The notes under the pieces are model-generated. The model saw only the letters and a program-made list of their open reading frames with translations. It did not search any database and was not told the origin of the DNA. From Spirirestis rafaelensis WJT71-NPBG6 (lineage in GTDB: Bacteria > Cyanobacteriota > Cyanobacteriia > Cyanobacteriales > Nostocaceae), in assembly GCA_019359015.1 (NCBI GenBank), contig JAHHID010000023.1, positions 1 to 64,000 on the forward strand: a stretch of 64,000 bases of DNA, in the 5' to 3' direction. The translations under genes were made by a program, and so were the position numbers. Positions 18,196 to 27,312 of this stretch are shown here, piece by piece. Numbering within the stretch: the stretch's first letter is position 1; every line of letters begins with the position of its first letter.

Positions 18196-18417
18196 AACGA
18201 TTTATAAATAAAATAAGCTTCCCCTTGCCAGTTTATAGGCGATCGCTTTTGGTTATAAATGCCTTATGGTAGATTTATGGCAAATATATAAATTTTATTT
18301 TTACCTCTGGTAGAACATTAAATTTGGCTGCGTGAAATCATAAACGACAATCTCCTCTACATTGAGATTTCTGAACGCAGAGATAAGCCTGATTTATCAT
18401 AGTGCAGATATCTTCTG

Positions 18418-18732
18418 TTGAACGTCGATAATCAACTCGTCAAAGCAGTTTACCGTGGTGCGATCGCACCTTCTAAAGTTAATTTACTTGGTGTTACGCT
18501 GAGTGGAGAATTCAGTGGGGCTAACTTTAGTGAAGCCAACCTCTGTGGCGCAAACATAAGTAGCATAAACTTAAGCGAGGCAAACTTTACTTCAGCTAAC
18601 TTACGTGGAGCCAATTTATATTATGCTAACTTAGAAAAAGCTAACCTCAAAGATGCTGACTTAACTGGTGTAAATTTTCAAGAAACAAAGCTTAGTGGTG
18701 CTATCATGCCCGATGGCACAACTCACGAATAG
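18418..18732 (+). CDS. Pentapeptide-repeat protein, small
   Basis: A 104-aa protein made mostly of A(N/D)LXX pentapeptides from about residue 33 to 95 (GANFSEANLCGANI, then SANLRGANLYYANLEKANL), predicting a right-handed quadrilateral beta-helix. No signal peptide or other domain, so cytosolic. The open frame begins just after a stop at 18400, and the best available start is TTG at 18418; an alternative nearby start cannot be excluded. Function of such short repeats is generally unknown. Confidence 0.65.
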   Translation: MNVDNQLVKAVYRGAIAPSKVNLLGVTLSGEFSGANFSEANLCGANISSINLSEANFTSANLRGANLYYANLEKANLKDADLTGVNFQETKLSGAIMPDGTTHE

Positions 18733-18752
18733 AATTTGATCGTTCTACTAAA

Positions 18753-18855
18753 AAGCCTGCGTAGGCAGGCTTCGTTCGTATAGCCGAGCCAGTGCGTTGC
18801 GGAGGTTCCCTCCGTTGTAGCACCTGGCGTCCACCCTTCTAGGGTGAGGGCTTTT
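18753..18855 (+). terminator. Two hairpins after the pentapeptide gene
   Basis: AAGCCTG/CAGGCTT (18753-18759 and 18766-18772) and CACCC-TTCT-AGGGTG (about 18832-18846, followed by GGCTTTT) flank a copy of a dispersed palindromic repeat (18790-18826). Together they would stop both the rightward pentapeptide gene and the leftward glcF transcript. Confidence 0.45.
18790..18826 (+). repeat. 37-bp dispersed palindromic repeat, copy A
   Basis: Begins CAGTGCGTTGCGGAGG and ends TTGTAGCACCTG. It folds through GGAG...CTCC and GTGC...GCAC. An identical 37-bp copy is at 51658-51694. Confidence 0.75.
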
Positions 18856-18859
18856 GATA

Positions 18860-20227
18860 TTAAACTCCTAACTTCACCCCTCTAATCGAATAATCCAACA
18901 ATTCCATCGGATGCACCACAGAAATTTCCTTACCCTGCAACTTTAAATGCTTAGTAATTTGCAACGTACAACCAGGGTTAGCAGAAGTAATTAAATCAGC
19001 GCCAGTATTCAACAAATTTTGCACCTTTTGCTTACCCAATTCATCAGCAACATCCGGTTGCAGCATGTTGTAAACTCCCGCACTACCACAACACAAAGCC
19101 GCATCTATTGGTTCTCTTAACTTCACCCCTGGAATTTGCCGCAATAACTGACGCGGTTGCACACTAATTTTTTGTCCATGCAATAAATGACAAGCATCTT
19201 GATAAACTAAATTCAACGGTTTCTCGGCAATTGGTGAAAGTTTCGTCGTTAAACCAACCGTTGCTAAAAACTCTTGTGCATCCTTTACCTTACTAGCAAA
19301 TTCCTTTGCCTTTTCGCGATATTCTGGGTCATCTTCTAACATGTGACCGTATTCTTTTAAAGTATGACCGCAACCAGCAGCATTGATAATCACCGCATCC
19401 ACATTAGTGTCGGCAAAACTATCAATCATCTGTCTCGCCAAAGCCTTCGCTTGTTCAGTTTGTCCTTGGTGTTCCGGAAGTGCCGCACAACAACCTTGAG
19501 ATTTAGGAATAACAACCTCACAGCCATTCGCTGTTAAAACTCGCACCGTTGCCTCATTCACTGGCGAGAAAAATAAGCGTTGCACACAACCCAAAATTAC
19601 GCCCACACGGTAACGTTTTTCACCTTTTGCCTTAATAATAGTAGGCAAATTATCTTGAAAAGATTTTAAAGTAACTTCCGGCAATATTGATTCCATTGCT
19701 GCCAAGCGGGGAGATATGCGTTCAAGTAAACCAGTCGAACGCACAAGTTTTGGTAAACCCAACTTTTGATAAACAAATAATGGAACCAGTAAAAATCTTA
19801 AACGGTTGGGATAAGGAAACAGAGAAAATATCAATTTGCGAAATAACCTATCAGGCAAACTGCGCGGATAATTCCTTTCAACTTGCGGACGAGTCGCCGA
19901 AAGTAACTTGTCATACTGCACACCAGAAGGACAAGTAGTCACACAAGCAAGACATCCCAAACACGAATCAAAATGTGACGCCGTTGCCTCATTTAGCGCA
20001 ATTTCACCCTCATTAATTGCATCCATCAAATAGATTCTTCCTCGTGGAGAATCCATCTCCTTACCAAGCACCCTATAACTAGGGCAAGTTGACAAACAAA
20101 ACCCACAATGTACACAACTATCAATCAACTTCGGCTCAGGCGGATGATTTTCATCAAACCCTTTCAAATTCTTCAAACTAGCCGTATTATTATTTAAATT
20201 AGTATCTGTATTATCTGAAATCTGCAT
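18860..20227 (-). CDS. glcF: Glycolate dehydrogenase iron-sulfur subunit
   Basis: A 455-aa protein with two 4Fe-4S ferredoxin clusters near the N-terminus, CVHCGFCLSTCP (about residues 37-48) and CLGCLACVTTCP (about 89-100), then two CCG domains (CCAALPEH at about 240 and CCGSAGVY at about 386). This is the GlcF architecture. With the FAD subunit it oxidises photorespiratory glycolate to glyoxylate and passes electrons to the quinone pool. Start at ATG 20227 (MQISDN) is chosen because AGAGGGG precedes it; upstream codons to 20281 are open but unlikely. It lies 80 bp downstream of the FAD subunit gene on the same strand, forming an operon. Confidence 0.9.
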   Translation of the reverse strand: MQISDNTDTNLNNNTASLKNLKGFDENHPPEPKLIDSCVHCGFCLSTCPSYRVLGKEMDSPRGRIYLMDAINEGEIALNEATASHFDSCLGCLACVTTCPSGVQYDKLLSATRPQVERNYPRSLPDRLFRKLIFSLFPYPNRLRFLLVPLFVYQKLGLPKLVRSTGLLERISPRLAAMESILPEVTLKSFQDNLPTIIKAKGEKRYRVGVILGCVQRLFFSPVNEATVRVLTANGCEVVIPKSQGCCAALPEHQGQTEQAKALARQMIDSFADTNVDAVIINAAGCGHTLKEYGHMLEDDPEYREKAKEFASKVKDAQEFLATVGLTTKLSPIAEKPLNLVYQDACHLLHGQKISVQPRQLLRQIPGVKLREPIDAALCCGSAGVYNMLQPDVADELGKQKVQNLLNTGADLITSANPGCTLQITKHLKLQGKEISVVHPMELLDYSIRGVKLGV

Positions 20228-20307
20228 ACTTTTCCCCTCTTTCTTCGCGTTATTCGCGCCTTCGCGGTAGCAGAAGTGCAAGCCACTTCGTGTCTACGTT
20301 TCTATTC

Positions 20308-21591
20308 TCAAATCCCCGCCAGAAAACGACCAGGACTTAAAATATTTTTGCCATCAAACTGTTCCTTAATGCCACGCATAATCTGCAAAGCATTACCCGT
20401 ATATCCCCACACATCTATTTTTTGTTTTAGCGCAATTGGTGCAGATAAAATAGTGAGGAAACCACTATTACTTTCACAGAGCGATCGCATCTTTACAACC
20501 TGGCTTTCAGCCTCTACCCGCAATACCCCTAAACCACTACCAATATGAATCAAACCCATTTCCACTGAAGTTAAAACTTCCACTGCGGCAGTAGGTAACA
20601 CTCCTACTTTACAAGTAATTTCCGACTCCGTGACATCAGAATGCATTTGCTCTCGCAATCTATGCCATAAATCAGCTTCATCTGCGGCTGAGTAAATTGT
20701 TGCTTGTAAACCCAACTTTTCCCCTACTTCCAAAAGTCGGTTTGACTGTTCTTTAACACTTTCAACTATACTTTGAAAACGGGCAATTAATCCCAAACCT
20801 TTACCCAAACCCAAGTTAGACATTAGTTGACTTGAAAGCAAATCAGCCTGAGTTGGTGTCAGCGCAGAACCTCGCAGAGTTTCCGCAGCTTGAGATATAG
20901 CAAGAGCCGTACCAGTTAGCACCACCGTCCCCGATATCTCCGGCAACGGATAAACTCGAAAAGTTGCTTGACTTATAACTCCTAGTGTGGCGTAAGATCC
21001 AGTAAACAACTTCATCAAGTCGTAGCCGGCAACATTTTTCACCACACGTCCCCCAGCTTTGGCGATTTGTCCATCGGCACGCACAAAGGTAATACCTAAA
21101 AGTTGATCGCGCACACTACCGTAACGTTGCCGCAAAGAATTTGTATCAGTTGTGGAGATAATCCCACCAATAGTTGCTGATTCTGGTGCGGTGGGGTCGA
21201 GGGCGAGAAATTGCCGATGAAGAGCTAAAATTGCTTGGAGGTTCGAGAATTTCATTCCCGCTTCTACGGTGACAGTCAAATCGCCAACTGCATGTTCAAT
21301 CAGTTGGTTAATGCGTTCGGTACTGATTACCACATCAACGTAAGTTGCTAAACCACCCCAATTGAGTTTACTACCACTACCGCAGGTTAAGACGCGCCAA
21401 TTGTTGCGGTGAGCCTGTGCGATCGCTTGTGCTAGTTGTTCGGTAGTGTGAGGATAGACAATGCAACTGGGAACAATTCCCGGCATGATTGCCTGTAAAA
21501 TACGCTCCTTGCGACTAAATTCGATATTTTCCCAACATACAGCATTTTCTTCCCCTACGATAGATGCAAAACTAGAGGCGTTTGCTTTCAT
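20308..21591 (-). CDS. glcE: Glycolate dehydrogenase FAD-binding subunit (GlcE-like)
   Basis: A 427-aa FAD_binding_4 (VAO-family) flavoprotein. The PP-loop region CGSGSKLNWGG (about 70-80), PESATIGGIIST (about 134-145) and GGRVVKNVAGYDLMKLFTGS (about 178-197) bind FAD, and the C-terminus ends KNILSPGRF, typical of GlcD/GlcE oxidases. It precedes glcF in the same orientation with an 80-bp gap, which supports glycolate dehydrogenase. The short length and degenerate substrate domain fit GlcE rather than catalytic GlcD; no separate glcD is in the window, so this protein may serve as the catalytic subunit here. Confidence 0.85.
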   Translation of the reverse strand: MKANASSFASIVGEENAVCWENIEFSRKERILQAIMPGIVPSCIVYPHTTEQLAQAIAQAHRNNWRVLTCGSGSKLNWGGLATYVDVVISTERINQLIEHAVGDLTVTVEAGMKFSNLQAILALHRQFLALDPTAPESATIGGIISTTDTNSLRQRYGSVRDQLLGITFVRADGQIAKAGGRVVKNVAGYDLMKLFTGSYATLGVISQATFRVYPLPEISGTVVLTGTALAISQAAETLRGSALTPTQADLLSSQLMSNLGLGKGLGLIARFQSIVESVKEQSNRLLEVGEKLGLQATIYSAADEADLWHRLREQMHSDVTESEITCKVGVLPTAAVEVLTSVEMGLIHIGSGLGVLRVEAESQVVKMRSLCESNSGFLTILSAPIALKQKIDVWGYTGNALQIMRGIKEQFDGKNILSPGRFLAGI

Positions 21592-21698
21592 CAGTTTATT
21601 TTTTTAATCCCTAAATCTAATGTAATGGGTTTCACCAAATAAATAAGTAATATCTTCAAAGACAGCATTGGGCATATAATTTGAAATATAGCAAAAAA

Positions 21699-21727
21699 AA
21701 TCCCGGTTTATTCAATAAACCGGGATT
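21699..21727 (-). terminator. Strong intrinsic terminator of the NDH-2 gene
   Basis: A perfect 14-bp stem (21699-21712 and 21714-21727) with a very tight loop and, on the minus strand, a T8 tail (complement of 21693-21700). A textbook terminator for the leftward NDH-2 gene. Confidence 0.85.
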
Positions 21728-21793
21728 GTGACAAGTGATTTAGCTGTCAACGAAACAGTATTAACTACTAACCAATAACCACTAACTTTTTAT

Positions 21794-23152
21794 CTAAACG
21801 TTGATCGCCTGTTTCTTTTTTAGTGATTTGTAATAACCGTTAGTGTCTTCAACTTCTATTTCCTGGAGTGTTTCTCTACCTGTAATTAATCTGGCGCCGC
21901 GATTGCGAGTAAAATAGTTCCAGCCCCACTGAATCATTACTACTAATTTGTTGTCAAACTCAATTAAGAAGTAGATGTGAATTAATAACCAAAATAGCCA
22001 AGCTAAGAAACCTGTAAGCTTAATAAAACCTAAATCCACAACGGCTAAATTTTGCCCAATCATCGCTAAACTACCTCGATCAACGTAGTTAAACGGTGGT
22101 AAAGTTTTACCTTTAAGTCGTTGTTGAATCAGCGAAGCAACATATTCTCCTTCTTGCTTGGCTACGGGTGCGACACCTGGTAAGGGTTTGCCATTTTGAT
22201 AGGAAAAATTTGCTAAGTCGCCAACTACAAAAATATTATTGAATCCTTTGATACTCAAGTCGGGTTCAACAACAACTCGTCCAGCGCGATCGCATTCAGC
22301 ACCTGTGCGTTCTGTCAAAACTTTTCCCATTGCCGACGCTTGGACACCTGCTGCCCATAATACCGTTTTTGCGGCAATCTGTGTCACACCATCATTTTGT
22401 TTGATGGTAACGACATCATCTTCTATATTCGTTACCAGCGCTTTTGTTTGAACCGTGACACCCATGCGCGTTAAAGATGCTTCCGCTTCGGCTGATAATT
22501 CGGGTGCGAAGGGTGGGAGAATGCGATCCATACCTTCGAGAAGCAAAACTTGCGCTTCGGAAGTGTCGATGTTGCGAAAATCTTCTTTCAGGGTGTGATA
22601 TGCCAATTCGGCGATCGCACCTGCTAATTCTACACCTGTTGGACCACCACCAACAATGACAAATGTTAACCAAGCACGCCGCACTTCTGGATCAATTTCT
22701 TTTTCAGCAGCTTCAAAAGCCGTAAAGATGCGACGACGCATTAACAGCGCATCTTCTACAGTTTTCAAACCGGGTGCGAATTCTTCCCAGTCGTCTTTAC
22801 CAAAGTAAGAATGCTTTGCACCTGTAGCAACAATTAATGTATCGTAAGGTACTACTTCATCACCCAAAATGACTTTTTGCGCTTCTGCATCAATATCATT
22901 TACTTCACCTAGTAGCACTTTTGTATTTTTGCTCTTACTCAGTACCGATCGCAATGGCGAGGAAATATCAGCGGGAGATAACGCACCTGTCGCAACTTGA
23001 TACAACAGCGGTTGAAATAGATGAAAGTTCCGTTTATCAATGAGTGTAACGTTTACTGAAGCTTTGGCTAAGGCTTTCGCGGCGTAAAGTCCACCAAAAC
23101 CACCACCAACGATTACTACCTGATGGGGTGGCTGATTGTCAAGTGATGTCAT
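21794..23152 (-). CDS. Type II NADH:quinone oxidoreductase (NDH-2)
   Basis: A 452-aa peripheral membrane flavoprotein that oxidises NADH and reduces plastoquinone without pumping protons. Two Rossmann motifs are clear: FAD site VVIVGGGFGGLYAA (about residues 12-25) and NADH site FVIVGGGPTGVELAGA (about 161-176). VLWAAGVQAS and VVGDLA (about 310-320) complete the FAD domain. A hydrophobic C-terminal stretch (LAWLFWLLIHIYFLIEF, about 380-396) would dock on the membrane. ATG 23152 is chosen because AAGGAAA precedes it by about 10 nt; a longer frame to 23332 encodes an unlikely Ser/Asn-rich leader. Monocistronic with a strong terminator. Which cyanobacterial Ndb class it is cannot be told by eye. 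Confidence 0.9.
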   Translation of the reverse strand: MTSLDNQPPHQVVIVGGGFGGLYAAKALAKASVNVTLIDKRNFHLFQPLLYQVATGALSPADISSPLRSVLSKSKNTKVLLGEVNDIDAEAQKVILGDEVVPYDTLIVATGAKHSYFGKDDWEEFAPGLKTVEDALLMRRRIFTAFEAAEKEIDPEVRRAWLTFVIVGGGPTGVELAGAIAELAYHTLKEDFRNIDTSEAQVLLLEGMDRILPPFAPELSAEAEASLTRMGVTVQTKALVTNIEDDVVTIKQNDGVTQIAAKTVLWAAGVQASAMGKVLTERTGAECDRAGRVVVEPDLSIKGFNNIFVVGDLANFSYQNGKPLPGVAPVAKQEGEYVASLIQQRLKGKTLPPFNYVDRGSLAMIGQNLAVVDLGFIKLTGFLAWLFWLLIHIYFLIEFDNKLVVMIQWGWNYFTRNRGARLITGRETLQEIEVEDTNGYYKSLKKKQAINV

Positions 23153-23528
23153 AAGAAATGTTTCCTTTTTCAAACTGCTGTTACTATTCTTAACAAATTT
23201 ATTTGTATCAAGTTTGTCACATTTGTTGCTGTTTGGCTTGAACAGATGAAAATATGATGAAGTAATCAAAGTTACATTTAATTGATTGCTTGATTTTGTC
23301 TGGGTGCAAACCTCTATATTTACTGTTGCCAATTACCTATCAGCAATAAACAGGAATTTATGCAAAACATAACCGTTCTCAATTGAAAACGGGCACAATA
23401 TCTTGTGCCCCTTCGCGTCATGTGCATCCTGAATTTGGACGCTTGGCAAATCTTTTCGCAGTAATGCTCATCAGCAGTTAAGAGATCGCTTTTTCTCCCC
23501 AAACATTATTCAATTCCCCTACGTAAAT

Positions 23529-24782
23529 CTACTCTACGAACTGAATAACACCCCATTGCCCATTTGTGAGCCAATCAGAGTCAGATTTTGCTACTTCCTC
23601 AATGACTTCCGGTTTTAGCCCTGCTACGACTTCGGACTTGAGAGTGCGTAAAGCGACGATGGGGACGCTGAAGTAAGATACTATATCTGCAAAGTTGGTG
23701 CTAAAATCCCAATGGCGATCGCCTAATAATCGACGATAATTCGCATCACCTTTAATTACAATCAAATTCGCGGTTGATAAATCGCTTTTGAGTGTGTCGG
23801 GTATTTCCCAAAAAGCTAAAGGTGATGTCCAAAAGTAATCTTCACATAAAACTAAGCGCTCTGAAGCAATATTTTCTTGCAACCGCTTGGCAAAAGATGT
23901 AACATCCTCATGGCTCGAAGCTGCTAAAAACTCGGTTGTATGCAATACATCTTTAATCATCGCATCAGAAACAAAAGTCGGGTGAGGCTTTAAATGTAGC
24001 TTTACTTGATTTGCTACACCACTACCCAAAAGAAAATCCACCAAACATAAGTCGCAAATCAGTTCAAAACCAGCATTATCGATCACAAAGTCAATGCGTT
24101 TACCCTTACTGGCTAACAATTCCGTGACTTTGGCGGCATCATCGACTAAAATGTGAGCTTGTTGACTTTGAATATCAAAACGACTGCGTTCAGTATTGGC
24201 GTTGGCGAAGCCATCGCTCTCTAATGCTGACCACAAACTTAAGTCAACACGATTTCCCCACAGCGCAAAATATAACAAACCAATCAAAGCTGTTTGATTT
24301 AACTTCTCCTGTTTTTGTGCATCAGCCAACCATTGATTAAGTTGAATGCACAAAGGTATTATCGAGTCAATAGATGTTTCTAAACCTTTATTTTTCTGTA
24401 ACTGAAATGGATCGACACGTTGCAATTCACCAGGACGAAAGTAATTGGTTATTTCCAGAATTAGACGATAAAAATAAGTTTCTGCTAAAAACCAAGGAAC
24501 ATCAATCCAACGTTGACCTTTAAATGGTTCTAGATATTTCACCCAAGCTGAAAAATCAGCACCAGTATCATGTAAAAGAGGTGATAAAGGTTCTGATGGT
24601 AACTCACTGGCTAGTTGTTTCAAACAAGCATTAATATTTTCTGGGAAATTGTTTTCAGCGATAACTCGACAGGCGATCGCAGGCATTCGTTGAGTTACTG
24701 TATACTCAGTAAAAGTACCAACTTCAGACCCCAAAAGTGGAGATGGTAGGGCCAATTTGGGAATGTCGGGTGTCGTCACCAC
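23529..24782 (-). CDS. DUF89/ARMT1-family damage-control phosphatase
   Basis: A 417-aa metal-dependent phosphatase-like protein. The family landmarks are in order: LLYFALWGNRVDLS (about residue 170), FVIDNAGFELICDL with the metal-binding Asp-Asn pair (about 235), KLHLKPHPTFVSDA (about 263), and IKGDANYRRLLGDRHW (about 346) near the C-terminus. Family members remove phosphate from damaged or toxic phosphometabolites such as fructose-1-phosphate and may act on other substrates. Cytosolic, no signal. It is divergent from the DUF4112 gene and has no operon partner. Confidence 0.85.
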   Translation of the reverse strand: MVTTPDIPKLALPSPLLGSEVGTFTEYTVTQRMPAIACRVIAENNFPENINACLKQLASELPSEPLSPLLHDTGADFSAWVKYLEPFKGQRWIDVPWFLAETYFYRLILEITNYFRPGELQRVDPFQLQKNKGLETSIDSIIPLCIQLNQWLADAQKQEKLNQTALIGLLYFALWGNRVDLSLWSALESDGFANANTERSRFDIQSQQAHILVDDAAKVTELLASKGKRIDFVIDNAGFELICDLCLVDFLLGSGVANQVKLHLKPHPTFVSDAMIKDVLHTTEFLAASSHEDVTSFAKRLQENIASERLVLCEDYFWTSPLAFWEIPDTLKSDLSTANLIVIKGDANYRRLLGDRHWDFSTNFADIVSYFSVPIVALRTLKSEVVAGLKPEVIEEVAKSDSDWLTNGQWGVIQFVE

Positions 24783-24981
24783 AAGTTCTCTTTCCCTCTT
24801 AACTTTTCGTTATTCTATCCTTGTTTTGAGAATTCGCGCCGGAAAATTATAAAATCTACCTAATAGTTAAAAAGTCATTAAGCTATATTTATCAATAATT
24901 CACGTCTCTAGAACTTCTGACTTTTAACTCTTTCTAACGGTACAAGACGAAAATAAAACAAAAGTGCAAATATTGTAAATT

Positions 24982-25380
24982 ATGGACGCCACTCAACGCC
25001 TAGCTACTCTCAACCGCATTCGTAAACTCAGCCGTCTGATGGATACATCTATCGGTATTCCTGGGACGCGCTTTCGTTTTGGGTTAGACCCAATTCTTGG
25101 TCTTGTTCCTGGTGCTGGTGATTTAGTCAGTACAGCATTTTCGGCTTATATAATATATTTAGCAACCCGCGTCGGTATTTCAAATCAAGATTTAAGGCAA
25201 ATGATTTTCAACGTTGCTTTGGAAACAGTTGTTGGTACAGTACCTTTAGTGGGTGATTTATTTGATGCTGTTTATAAATCTAACATCCGCAATTTAGCAA
25301 TTTTAGAAAAGCATCTAACAGCAGTTGAACCAGAATTCTCTAAAATTGCTTTTGAAAATGAGAAAAGCAATTTAGCTTAA
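24982..25380 (+). CDS. DUF4112 protein
   Basis: A 132-aa protein of the DUF4112 type: LMDTSIGIPGTRFRFGLDP (about 19-37), then the hydrophobic segment ILGLVPGAGDLVSTAFSAYI (about 38-57) and GTVPLVGDLFDAVYKSN (about 84-100). Two glycine-containing hydrophobic stretches suggest membrane association. Function unknown in all organisms I know of. Single gene, just left of the mobile island. Confidence 0.8.
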   Translation: MDATQRLATLNRIRKLSRLMDTSIGIPGTRFRFGLDPILGLVPGAGDLVSTAFSAYIIYLATRVGISNQDLRQMIFNVALETVVGTVPLVGDLFDAVYKSNIRNLAILEKHLTAVEPEFSKIAFENEKSNLA

Positions 25381-25572
25381 TTTAATCGAGTGGATATAAC
25401 TTCTATAATTTGCGCTATATTGCTGGTATCGTTAGCAAAAATAGCTATATACCAGTAATAAAATCATATTTTTTCTTTTTAGTTCATGAGCTACTATCAA
25501 TTAAAATACCAATTAATATATTAACTAATTCATCATTTATTCTGGAATTCGATATAATTTTATATCTTCTAT

Positions 25573-25631
25573 TAACCCAAGTTGCGGGTTATAAAATACA
25601 AATATACTATTTCAGGCGATCGCGTACTCCA
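25573..25631 (+). repeat. Truncated end of the MITE found whole at 41022-41275
   Basis: These 59 nt match 41027-41085 with one difference, starting TAACCCAAGTTGC and including a HIP1 site. The match stops exactly where the IS630 fragment begins, so one element was cut by the other. Confidence 0.75.
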
Positions 25632-25794
25632 CTGTTTTCTTCTTTACAAGCTTTAAGCGTAGGCGTAGCCCGCCGTAGGCATCGCATCCAAGAAATATTC
25701 AACCAACTTACATTTGAGCAGGTAATGTCTGTCTCTTCTTATCACTTTATGTTGGAAGCTCTATTCTATGCAGCTTCATATTAAATTGGTATTA
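25632..25794 (+). mobile_element. IS630-family 3' end fragment, left copy
   Basis: These 163 nt encode the last about 50 residues of an IS630 transposase (IQEIFNQLTFEQVMSVS and on to a stop at 25784) plus the terminal sequence ending AATTGGTATTA. They are an inverted near-copy of 32157-32319, with about four differences by eye. The rest of the transposase is missing. Confidence 0.8.
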
Positions 25795-26213
25795 CCAGAT
25801 TTGTATGCCTCCAAGATTGCCTTATTATTAGCTTGGTACTTAATAGTTCTAAACTCATCCGGAAAATCTTCATCATCTACCTCTACTAATAAGTTAGCCA
25901 CTTTAGGTGGGTTGTCCCTAATTTCAATTTCTCTTTCTTTGCCGATGTTTCTGTCGTTGATTAGCCCAACTTTGTGGAGGTGGATGAGAGTGCGTTTGAT
26001 TTGTTCAAGTTGGGTCTTCCGCCATAAAATCACCTTATCGTGGAGTTCGACTGCCCGTGCTTTTCTTTCCTCCCATACTTCCAGATTAAGATTTAGCTGA
26101 TCGACAACCCAGGCGATCGCATAATTGCACGTCAGTGCCTGCCGTGGTTTGGGACGCTTGAAGGGGAAAACTAAGACTGAGTTAAATTTGACCGCATCAC
26201 AAATTTTTACCAA
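25776..26213 (-). pseudogene. Phage Gp157-like protein fragment
   Basis: A leftward open frame. Residues about 35-140 have the pattern of the Siphovirus Gp157 family: a charged helical region (VDQLNLNLEVWEERKARAV) followed by EIEIRDNPPKV and a C-terminal FRTIKYQANNKAILEAYKSG. The real C-terminus is missing: the last codons and stop (NLI, TAA) are supplied by the IS630 end at 25794. The first about 30 residues look unrelated, so the N-terminus is also uncertain. It suggests prophage-derived DNA trapped between mobile elements. Confidence 0.45.
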
Positions 26214-26308
26214 ACATAATTTTCACGCTCATCTGCGAACCGACACATCAAGGGACTACATCATGTCCTGGGTTCAGTCGATGGTACAGAAAACAGTACG
26301 GTTCAGAA

Positions 26309-27226
26309 TTGGCGGATTTTCTATTAAAACCTGAAAAAACTCGGCTAACTCACACCTTCAATCCTGAATTAAGTGAGGATGGTAATGCTGGCTTTGACTT
26401 TCTCGGTCATCACATACAGCAGTACCCCGCCGGAAAATACCGAAGTAGTAAAGACTCTCACGGTAATATATTGGGTTTTAATACTATCATCACCCCAACG
26501 AAGAAGGCGAGTAAGGCACATATTGAGGAAATTGGAAGAATCATCTTTAAACATAGGTCATCGCCTCAAGCGGCGTTAATTAAAGACCTCAACCCTGTAA
26601 TAAGGGGATGGACTTCCTATTATTCAAAATCCGACGCAAAATCCGTTGGAGAATTGCAAAGACAAGATAACCTCACATACCTGAAACTTCGACGATGGGC
26701 AAAACGCCGCTGTGGAAATATTAGTGATGGTCATAGAAAATACTGGACTACCATAGGCGGGGACAACTGGGTATTCGCAACCAGGAAAGGGGACGCGAAC
26801 CCCCTTCGGTTACTCAACCATAGTCAGTTTGAATGCAGCAGTACTAACTATGTAAAAGTTAAAGACGATAAAAGCCCCTACGATGGCGACCTAGTTTATT
26901 GGAGTGCAAGAATGGGGGCACACCCTGAAACGCCAAGTCGCACGGCTAAGTTGCTAAAACAACAAAAGGGAAAATGCCCACATTGCGGATTACTTTTTAG
27001 AAATGAAGATGTAATGGAAGTAGACCATATTATCCCCAGAGCCATTGGAGGCAAGGATGATTATAAAAATCTACAACTGTTGCATCGGCATTGCCACGAT
27101 GTTAAAACCAAAGCTGATTTGACAAAAATTCAGGAATATGAACTTGAACGTTTACGTCAAGGAAAGAAACCAAAGTCAAGTCGAAAGAAAGGGAAGTCTC
27201 CACATGACAAGGAGACACCGGAGTAG
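26309..27226 (+). pseudogene. Group II intron maturase/HNH, 5'-truncated
   Basis: About 305 codons covering the C-terminal half of a group II intron-encoded protein. It begins in the last reverse-transcriptase block (LLKPEKTRLTHTF), continues through FDFLGHHIQQ, then the maturase X domain (PQAALIKDLNPVIRGWTSYY), and ends in an HNH endonuclease zinc domain (CPHCGLLFRNEDVMEVDHI and LLHRHCHD). The catalytic YADD region and the N-terminal two-thirds of the RT are absent, and no normal start is present. The stop codon lies at the edge of intron domain V. It cannot make active RT but could encode maturase/endonuclease pieces. Confidence 0.85.
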
Positions 27227-27300
27227 CCGTGTGCGGTGAAAGTCGCAAGCACGGTTTCGGATGGGAGGGAGAGGTTAGCAATAGCTTCTCTCGACCCTAC
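27225..27300 (+). ncRNA. Group II intron domains V and VI (intron 1)
   Basis: 27225-27257 reads AGCCGTGTGCGG-TGAAAGT-CGCAAGCACGGTT, a domain V hairpin with the AGC start and GAAA-type tetraloop. A second hairpin with GAGAG...CTCTC arms (about 27269-27291) is domain VI. The intron would end about 27300 (CCCTAC). Immediately beyond it lie the last codons of the sugar permease gene. Confidence 0.8.
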
Positions 27301-27312
27301 CAGTATGTCAAA

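Noticed and set aside
26125-26334. Small rightward ORF at the intron 5' side
   Set aside because: Overlaps the Gp157-like frame and the intron, with no protein-like pattern of its own.
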